Both the position numbers and the translations under genes were made by a program. A stretch of DNA of 64,000 nucleotides, taken from the NCBI RefSeq assembly GCF_024228675.1, contig NZ_CP100464.1:1-64000 (forward strand), given 5' to 3'. Every line of letters begins with the position of its first letter. Positions within the stretch are counted from its first letter, which is position 1. This DNA comes from Salinigranum marinum. GTDB lineage: Archaea > Halobacteriota > Halobacteria > Halobacteriales > Haloferacaceae. Under the pieces are notes generated by a model, which was given only the letters and a program-made list of their open reading frames with translations, ran no database searches and was not told the DNA's origin. Shown here piece by piece: positions 58,874 to 64,000 of this stretch.

Positions 58874-59371
58874 TTACTCGGAGGGTAAGTGAGGGAGGAT
58901 TTCCTGAATGAAGACAAGTAGACCGTCTCGCTCGTCTGTTGGCGTAATCCGGACTACCTCGTAGACATCCTCGTCGTAGTTGAGCAGCCAGAGTAGATAA
59001 TGAGTCCGAGAGTGCCGTGTCCATTCCTCACCTGCTTTGCGCCCAGCTCCACCGTCTTCATCGGCGGTTACGACGAGGTTGACTCGGAACGGTTTTCCTG
59101 TGCTATCAGGAACCGGGTCCTGATCATACTCGAACTCGACCGATTTGACCCGGTGACGTTCGACTGCGTCCGGAAAGAGCTCGCGGTTCTCCAAGTAGAA
59201 CTCGTAGGTGTCGAGATTGTACGAGGGATCCGTTGCGGTGAGCCAGTTAACGGGAATACGGTGGATATAGCGTTGCGTGTTGAACGTAGTCGATTCAACA
59301 TCGACAGGCTCTGTGAAGTGGTGTCCTCTTGTCTGGTTAGAAGCCAGGTCATCACAGTATCCCTCCACCAT
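58874..59371 (-). CDS. Hypothetical protein, 165 residues
   Basis: From the ATG at 59371 (MVEGYCDDLASNQTRG); a TTG 12 bases upstream is less likely. It is a soluble, acidic protein with strands in the middle (KSVEFEYDQDPVPDSTGKPF, RVNLVVTADE) and helices at the end (THYLLWLLNYDED). No domain recognised. It converges with the OB-fold gene across the fourth inverted repeat. Confidence 0.5.
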   Translation of the reverse strand: MVEGYCDDLASNQTRGHHFTEPVDVESTTFNTQRYIHRIPVNWLTATDPSYNLDTYEFYLENRELFPDAVERHRVKSVEFEYDQDPVPDSTGKPFRVNLVVTADEDGGAGRKAGEEWTRHSRTHYLLWLLNYDEDVYEVVRITPTDERDGLLVFIQEILPHLPSE

Positions 59372-59548
59372 ACGAGATGACAAAGGAAGTAACCAGATAG
59401 CGTTGACGGGCAGCTACCACTGTCCAGAGATATCGTTGAGGCTCAATCGACCACCGATTTCTAAGCCCTATATACGACCGAGCCAGACCGGCCCGATGAG
59501 GCGGACGACAACGCCGATCGACCGGCAGTCAGCAGCGCGGGGCAGACG

Positions 59549-59926
59549 ATGAGCCGTTCCAAGCAGTACTGGGTGACGCTGTCGGTCCCGTGGCTCGTTC
59601 GAGGAGCCCACGCGGTACAGGACGCGATCAACATCGCCGTCAGTGAAGCTGGAAAGCGAGTGAGCGAGGCAGATCACCCACACGTCCATCGTTGCGACAT
59701 CACTGTCCAGACGCTCTCCTGTACGACCTGTGGGACACCGATGGAGGCGGTGCTCGTCATCGCCGAGGCAGCACTCGTTGGCCTGACGCTCGAGTGTGCC
59801 GTCTCAGTGCGATCACCTGAGGACGCCGAGCAGAGGACCCGGCGTGAATTCGGGACAGAGTTCGACGGGACGCCACTCCTCCCGGTTGGGACTGTCAGGG
59901 CAGATCAGTCGCCTGACAAAGAGTGA
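59549..59926 (+). CDS. DUF555 (UPF0212) family protein, copy 2
   Basis: A 125-residue protein parallel to the one at 1415: YWVTLSVPWLVRGAHAVQDA, INIAVSEAGKRVSEAD, a CxxC pair (LSCTTCGTP) and EAALVGLTLEC. It lacks the N-terminal extension of copy 1, so it looks like the standard family form. A TATA-like CCTATATACG at 59467-59476 is about 80 bases upstream. An 18-codon leader frame from 59496 ends in a TGA overlapping this ATG. Confidence 0.8.
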   Translation: MSRSKQYWVTLSVPWLVRGAHAVQDAINIAVSEAGKRVSEADHPHVHRCDITVQTLSCTTCGTPMEAVLVIAEAALVGLTLECAVSVRSPEDAEQRTRREFGTEFDGTPLLPVGTVRADQSPDKE

Positions 59927-60039
59927 ACCCCATAGCGCTTCCCGAGAATTGTCGCTATGCTAGTACTGATCAGTTACGTGTTCAGCGCTTCGAGCAGGTT
60001 TTCCCGTGGCGATTCCACGACGTAACGGCTGCGTCTGGA

Positions 60040-60900
60040 CTACTGATTCGCGGGGTCAACTCGAATGCGAATCTCGATCTCATCGGGGTCGTGGACGACG
60101 AGACTGTCATCCGTCTCGGTGAGTGGAACCTCGCGAGCCGCGAGCCGCTCTTGGACCGCATCGAGTGACTCCCGTTCCGGGACGAACACCTCGAACCACG
60201 ACAGTCCCCGCCCGCTGACTGGGCTCGTCCGGTGGTGCCATGTATTCGCCCCGATGTGGTGGTGATATCCACCCGCGGACACGAATGACGCGGCAGACAC
60301 TGTTGTTTGCACCTCGAACCCGAGGGCGTCCACGTAGAAGTCCCCGAACGCGTCCAGCGAGGAGACTTCGAGATGGACGTGGCCGATGTCCGTCCCGTGA
60401 GGGACCTGACTGTCACCTGTGGCCGCCGCTTCGATGCTGTCGAGGTCGAGCGGCTCTGTGCTGATCCGAACCGTCCCGTCATCGGCGATGGGCCACTCCT
60501 CGCGGGGGTAGTCGCGGTAGATTTCGATCCCGTTTCCTTCCGGATCCGTGAGGTACAGCGCCTCGCTGACCCAGTGGTCCGAGGCGCCACCGAGTTGCCA
60601 CTGGTCCCGGATCCGAGCCAGCGCGTCACCGAGCGCCGCTCGCGAGGGAACTCGGAAGGCGATGTGGTAGAGCCCGGTGCCAGATCGGTGCCGGGTGGGT
60701 GCGTCTGCATCCTCCTCCAGGACGAGCAGGGGGGTGTCCGCAACACCGAGCACCGAACGGGTGTCGGACTCGTCTAGCACGTTGAGGCCAACGACGGTTC
60801 GGTAGAACCGGGTCAGCTCGTCGAGATCATTGACGCGGAGTGCCGTTCGACCGATTCGCGTTCCCCGTGAGAGTACATCTGAATTCGATGATGTGGTCAT
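60040..60900 (-). CDS. VOC-family ring-cleaving dioxygenase (CatE-like)
   Basis: A 286-residue protein from the ATG at 60900; an ATG at 60909 is also possible. It has two tandem glyoxalase/bleomycin-resistance (VOC) modules. The first has RTALRVNDLDELTRFYRTVV, His in LYHIAFRVPS and Glu in DPEGNGIEIYRDYP. The second has IGHVHLEVSSLDAFGDFYVD and YHHHIGANTWHHRTSP. This layout fits extradiol catechol dioxygenases and related quinone-detoxifying enzymes. It is third in an operon after SDR and DoxX, with a 10-base gap. Confidence 0.82.
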   Translation of the reverse strand: MTTSSNSDVLSRGTRIGRTALRVNDLDELTRFYRTVVGLNVLDESDTRSVLGVADTPLLVLEEDADAPTRHRSGTGLYHIAFRVPSRAALGDALARIRDQWQLGGASDHWVSEALYLTDPEGNGIEIYRDYPREEWPIADDGTVRISTEPLDLDSIEAAATGDSQVPHGTDIGHVHLEVSSLDAFGDFYVDALGFEVQTTVSAASFVSAGGYHHHIGANTWHHRTSPVSGRGLSWFEVFVPERESLDAVQERLAAREVPLTETDDSLVVHDPDEIEIRIRVDPANQ

Positions 60901-60910
60901 GGTGAACATT

Positions 60911-61330
60911 TTAGAGGCCGATATTGAACGCGTACGGCCAGGCGGTGCCACTGAGTGCGACGAGGACGAGGGCCGCGCCGAAGAGCGTGGCGTTCTTCAG
61001 GAAGTTCGTCATCTCGGCCTGGCGCTGTTCGGGGTCATCGACCGTCCAGAAGTCGTGCATGACCGGCGTCACCCCGAGGAAGAACAGGGCGATTACCGCC
61101 GCGCCGACCAGTGGGTAGACGCCGAGCGCGATGGCGAGCCCGCCCACGATGAGCATGAGGCCGGATAGGATGACGGCGAACCGGGGGGCTGGAACGCCCT
61201 TGGCCTTGGCGTAGCCACTCATTCCGTCGAGGCCCGTGAAGTGACCGATACCCATGAACCCGAGGAGGGCGCCGAAGACGAGCCGACCCATCAGGAAAGC
61301 GAGGCCACCGGCTGCGGTCTCCAGCGCCAT
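60911..61330 (-). CDS. DoxX-family membrane protein
   Basis: A 139-residue protein from the ATG at 61330 with four hydrophobic segments, typical of DoxX: FLMGRLVFGALLGFMGIGHF, then FAVILSGLMLIVGGLAIALG, VIALFFLGVTPVMHDFW and ATLFGAALVLVALSGTAW. It is probably linked to thiol or quinone stress. Its start codon overlaps the SDR stop (TGATG), so the genes are translationally coupled. Confidence 0.82.
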   Translation of the reverse strand: MALETAAGGLAFLMGRLVFGALLGFMGIGHFTGLDGMSGYAKAKGVPAPRFAVILSGLMLIVGGLAIALGVYPLVGAAVIALFFLGVTPVMHDFWTVDDPEQRQAEMTNFLKNATLFGAALVLVALSGTAWPYAFNIGL

Positions 61331-62031
61331 CAGTTCTCCACCTCCGGCTGGCCGCCGGTCATCTGGACGATCTGGCCCCTCACGCCTTCGTTCCTCAGCA
61401 GATGGAGTATTTCGTCGACGACGGCATCCGGAGCCGTCCACGTCGAGAAGTCGGCGTCTGGCATCGCCTCACGGTTCCCCGGCACGTCGATGAGGAACGG
61501 GGCGACTGCATTGACGCGGGCATCGAGTTCGCTGTCCAACGACTCGGCCAGCGTGCGAACCGCACCCTTCCCAACGTTGTACGCGAGCGTTCCCGGGACC
61601 GGATCGATTGCACGGTCAGAGCTGAACAGGACAACGCCGCTCTGGTCATCCAGGTAGTCCACGAAGGCCCGGACGGTCAGGAACGCCGTCGTCGCGTGAC
61701 GATCCAGTGCGGCCCTGAACGCAGCACCGTCGGTATCGCCGATGCCCCCCATCGAGAAGCCGCCAGCGAGGCCGACGATGTGATCGACCGACCCGTGTTC
61801 GTCGACGACCGTCTCGGCGAAGGATTCGACCGCCGCCTGGTCGGTCAGATCGACCTGGTAGTACGATACCTCGTCGGCGTGCTCGGCGCGGCTCTCGACG
61901 TCATCTCTCGCCGTGGCGGTGACGTAGGTACCGATGACGTTGGCCCCGTGGTCGACGAGCGAATCCGTCACGTACGGCCCCATGTTACCGGTCGCACCGG
62001 TCACGAGCACCGTCGAGTGTTGTAGTTCCAT
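61330..62031 (-). CDS. Short-chain dehydrogenase/reductase
   Basis: A 233-residue Rossmann-fold oxidoreductase. TGATGNMGPY near the N-terminus is the NAD(P)-binding loop, VLFSSDRA the Ser strand and YNVGK the catalytic Tyr-x3-Lys. Length is normal for a classical SDR. It leads an operon with DoxX and the VOC dioxygenase, and is divergent from the HxlR regulator with an operator-like repeat between them. The substrate is unknown; the group suggests reduction and detoxification of quinones or similar electrophiles. Confidence 0.85.
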   Translation of the reverse strand: MELQHSTVLVTGATGNMGPYVTDSLVDHGANVIGTYVTATARDDVESRAEHADEVSYYQVDLTDQAAVESFAETVVDEHGSVDHIVGLAGGFSMGGIGDTDGAAFRAALDRHATTAFLTVRAFVDYLDDQSGVVLFSSDRAIDPVPGTLAYNVGKGAVRTLAESLDSELDARVNAVAPFLIDVPGNREAMPDADFSTWTAPDAVVDEILHLLRNEGVRGQIVQMTGGQPEVEN

Positions 62032-62040
62032 TACATTACC

Positions 62041-62059
62041 TAGTTTGCTTCCAAACCTA
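62041..62059. promoter_or_regulatory. Imperfect palindrome between SDR and HxlR genes
   Basis: TAGTTTGCTTCCAAACCTA, two inverted halves (TAGTTTG and CAAACCTA) around CTTC. It lies in the 62-base divergent region next to a CTATATATAG TATA-like sequence and is the likely HxlR operator. Confidence 0.45.
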
Positions 62060-62093
62060 TATATAGCTCAGGCAACAAGAGTGTGACCAGGTA

Positions 62094-62447
62094 ATGGCCA
62101 CCCAACCACCATCGTCTGAGACTGGCGAAGAGACCGAGGTCGAACGGCGGAATGCAGACGTCTGCAACGTCGTGGGCTCGATCGAGGAGATCGGGTCGAA
62201 GTGGAAACTCATCGTCCTCAACGACCTGCGTGACGGCGAAAAGCGGTTCAACGAACTCAAGCGCTCGACGGGCGCGAGCTCCTACACGCTCTCTCGTGTG
62301 CTTGATGACCTGGAGGAGGACGGGTTCATCAAGAACCGCAAGGAGTTCGAATCGCCGGTCGCGAGTTATTACACGCTGAGCGAGAAGGGGAATGCCCTCT
62401 GTCCCGTATTCGAGACGCTCGATGCCTGGGGCGAGGACTGGTTGTAG
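62094..62447 (+). CDS. HxlR-family transcriptional regulator
   Basis: A 117-residue winged-helix protein. The HxlR pattern is clear: CNVVGSIEEIGSKWKLIVLN, then DGEKRFNELKRSTGASSYTL and SRVLDDLEEDGFIKNRKEFE, ending with YYTLSEKGNALCPVFETLDA. Cys in the N-terminal helix (Cys23) is often the redox or electrophile sensor in this family. It is divergent from the SDR operon and likely represses it until quinones or related compounds modify it. Confidence 0.85.
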   Translation: MATQPPSSETGEETEVERRNADVCNVVGSIEEIGSKWKLIVLNDLRDGEKRFNELKRSTGASSYTLSRVLDDLEEDGFIKNRKEFESPVASYYTLSEKGNALCPVFETLDAWGEDWL

Positions 62448-62558
62448 GACGTGTGTAACCGACGGTGACCAGTCGAGGACGAAAGAACGACTCCGGCGAT
62501 GTGAACGACGAGCGACCCACGTTTCATCTGTCTCTCCCTCTCGGAGCCGTCGAGCCTC

Positions 62559-63215
62559 TTACTTCCGTGTGAGCCCCAGTATCTGTGCTGTCGGGAGTGA
62601 CCACCCGAAAATGAGTGCCGCGATTCGTGTTCCAACGACCATCGCTGCACACACCACTGCAGCGATTCCGTTCGAGCCGCCGGCAGTGACGACGACCCAG
62701 TATGTGCTGCCACCCAGCACGGCACAGCTGGCGTAGAAATCGTCGAGCAGGATGAACGGCGAGCGATCCAGCAGAATATCCGCAACGGCACCACCCCCGA
62801 CCGCGTTGATCGTCGCGATTGCGACGACACCGAAGGCGGGGATGCCGGCCTGCGTTGCAACGATGGCGCCGGTCGTGGTGAACGCTGCGAGCCCGATCGC
62901 GTCCGAGAGCTGTGTCAGTGGATGCGTGTCGGCTGATTCGAGTGCAGCACTCACTCCAAGAGCCAGTCCGACACCGAGCAATCCGAGGCCGATTTCGACG
63001 GGTGAGCTGAGTGCGAGCGGAACTCGATTGACGAGGATATCGCGGGTCATCCCGCCGGCGAACGCCGTGGCGAGGCCGACCACTGTGACGCCGAACATAT
63101 CGAACTCTTCGCGTATTGCCTTGGTTGCGCCAACCAGCGCGAAGGCGACGAGCCCGATCGTGTTCATCACGGCGAATGGATCAACGAACAGTGCGTCGAC
63201 GAACTCCTGCGTCAC
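62559..63215 (-). CDS. TRIC-type channel protein (UPF0126)
   Basis: A 218-residue membrane protein with seven hydrophobic segments and the repeated pattern of the trimeric intracellular cation channel family: LVAFALVGATKAIREEFDMF, GLATAFAGGMTRDILVNRVP, then LAAFTTTGAIVATQAGIPAF and INAVGGGAVADILLDRSPF. The two GGG-x-(T/A)D motifs mark the internal duplication. It ends 16 bases after the RPA-type gene's stop codon on the same strand, so it is probably in that transcription unit or just after it. Confidence 0.85.
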   Translation of the reverse strand: MTQEFVDALFVDPFAVMNTIGLVAFALVGATKAIREEFDMFGVTVVGLATAFAGGMTRDILVNRVPLALSSPVEIGLGLLGVGLALGVSAALESADTHPLTQLSDAIGLAAFTTTGAIVATQAGIPAFGVVAIATINAVGGGAVADILLDRSPFILLDDFYASCAVLGGSTYWVVVTAGGSNGIAAVVCAAMVVGTRIAALIFGWSLPTAQILGLTRK

Positions 63216-63230
63216 TGGTTCAAGACTGGA

Positions 63231-64000
63231 TCACAGGTCTGATGAGCGCTTCGCCTCCATCGCTTCGACAGCCTCGACAAGTCCGCGGACGTCATCGCCG
63301 TACGCCACCGTCGCCTCCTCAACGAACGGGGCTGTCCCTTCTTCGAATACCTCGAGACGCTCGCGGGTCTGGCTGGCCGTCTCGGCGACCCACGCGTCTC
63401 GGGTCGCCTCATTGACCTCGGTGATCGACTCGGGTTCGATGGCCACGTTCGTCCGGTCGCCCCGCTCGTAGGTCCGCAGCTTCCCGACGACCGCGACGTA
63501 CAATGGTGGCTCAGCTGCTCGCAATACTCCCATCGCTTCGGGCTGGTACTGGCCTGCATACACGTACACAGGCGAGTTGGCAGCGAACACCTTACCCTGC
63601 CAGTACTCGGCGTCAGAGCCGACGTCGGCGGTCTCTGCGAGCGTCCCCACGACGAACACGCGGTTGACGCCCACCCCGGTCGGGGTCAGACCGAAGACGG
63701 GGGCTCGCTCCTCATCGGATTCCTGGAACGTCTCCGTCGTCCCGTTGAGTTCCTCGGCGAACAGCCGCCGTGCCGGCTGGCGGGCCGTGAGCGCCGGCTC
63801 GACCGCGTCGGCGTCGAATCCGGGGACGTCAGTCGTCTCTTCGGAGTCGTTCACCAAGAAGTACGTGCCCACGACGCTCCCACTTAGCCGGTACCGCCGG
63901 CCGAGCAGCTGCGCGGTGATCTCCTCGGCGACCACGTCCGTCGAGAGCGCGTCCATGGCCATGTCGGTCGCGTCCTCCAGTGAGATGCCGGTCACCGCCT
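63231..64000 (-). CDS. RPA C-terminal region fused to RPA-associated protein (cut by window edge)
   Basis: The frame is open to the right edge of the window; the first possible start inside is a GTG at 63995. Residues about 1-50 (LEDATDMAMDALSTDVVAEE, YRLSGSVVGTYFLVND) resemble the last part of haloarchaeal RPA proteins. From about residue 68 on, RQPARRLFAEELNGTTETFQ, SDEERAPVFGLTPTGVGVNR, YVYAGQYQPEAMGVLRAAEP and RDAWVAETASQTRERL follow the COG3390 RPA-associated (Rpap) family. In haloarchaea these are usually separate adjacent genes, so a fusion is likely. It acts with RPA in single-stranded DNA protection and repair. Confidence 0.7.
   Translation of the reverse strand, partial: AVTGISLEDATDMAMDALSTDVVAEEITAQLLGRRYRLSGSVVGTYFLVNDSEETTDVPGFDADAVEPALTARQPARRLFAEELNGTTETFQESDEERAPVFGLTPTGVGVNRVFVVGTLAETADVGSDAEYWQGKVFAANSPVYVYAGQYQPEAMGVLRAAEPPLYVAVVGKLRTYERGDRTNVAIEPESITEVNEATRDAWVAETASQTRERLEVFEEGTAPFVEEATVAYGDDVRGLVEAVEAMEAKRSSDL

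Noticed and set aside
1-64000. CRISPR arrays
   Set aside because: No regularly spaced direct repeats were found, despite the CARF-like and Cas4-like proteins. The repeated GTTACCCCAC units are isolated inverted repeats far apart.
1-64000. tRNA or rRNA genes and a tRNA attachment site for the integrase
   Set aside because: No cloverleaf-like or TTCGAATCC-type arm in a proper context was recognised near 9.9-11.6 kb or elsewhere. A tRNAscan run would be decisive.

Overview
The window looks like part of a large haloarchaeal replicon, probably a megaplasmid or a plasmid-like chromosomal region. The proteins are strongly acidic. The information-processing genes are archaeal (Orc1/Cdc6, TFB, a PCNA-like clamp, OB-fold/RPA proteins). 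Secreted proteins carry twin-arginine lipoprotein signals, and many genes have a TATA box about 30 bp before the start codon, as in leaderless haloarchaeal transcription. No rRNA, tRNA or CRISPR array was seen.

Layout. 1-1.9 kb: a ParA partition gene with a repeat-rich upstream region, then a DUF555 protein. 2.1-4.7 kb: a membrane protein and a DDE insertion sequence. 4.8-11.5 kb: a lower-GC accessory block with an HTH regulator on a palindrome, an exonuclease, small proteins, an Orc1/Cdc6 initiator with upstream repeats, exported proteins and a tyrosine integrase. 11.6-32.1 kb: a plasmid housekeeping region with two SWIM proteins, a YhaN/YhaO-like (Rad50/Mre11-type) pair, a HEPN-like protein, a TnpB element, a VWA-metallopeptidase/MoxR pair and a DUF433/DUF5615 toxin-antitoxin pair. 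32.5-53.3 kb: a dense defence-type island. 53.5-58.7 kb: an internally shortened PCNA, a TFB, a frameshifted gene and an OB-fold DNA-binding protein. 58.9-64 kb: a second DUF555 gene, an HxlR/SDR/DoxX/VOC cluster, a TRIC-type membrane protein and an RPA/RPA-associated gene cut by the window edge.

The main discovery candidate is the island. Five minus-strand genes in one tight operon (46189 down to 34919) encode a full-length Argonaute with an intact DEDD tetrad, a PLD nuclease fused to a P-loop ATPase, an AddB-like inactivated helicase, a RecB/Cas4-like nuclease and a UvrD-type helicase-nuclease. Just left of it lies a translationally coupled CARF sensor and PIN nuclease pair. Divergent to the operon are an AAA ATPase and a 1669-residue sacsin/NO VEIN-like GHKL ATPase with a DUF3883 end. 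I infer that the operon makes DNA guides with its own helicase-nuclease and uses them in Argonaute cleavage.

Three regulatory or structural patterns run through the plasmid backbone: four copies of a 41-43 bp inverted repeat (GTTACCCCAC ... GTGGGGTAAC), a TATA-adjacent palindrome shared by about seven minus-strand promoters including that of the TFB gene, and a 28 bp element shared by parA and the PCNA-like gene.
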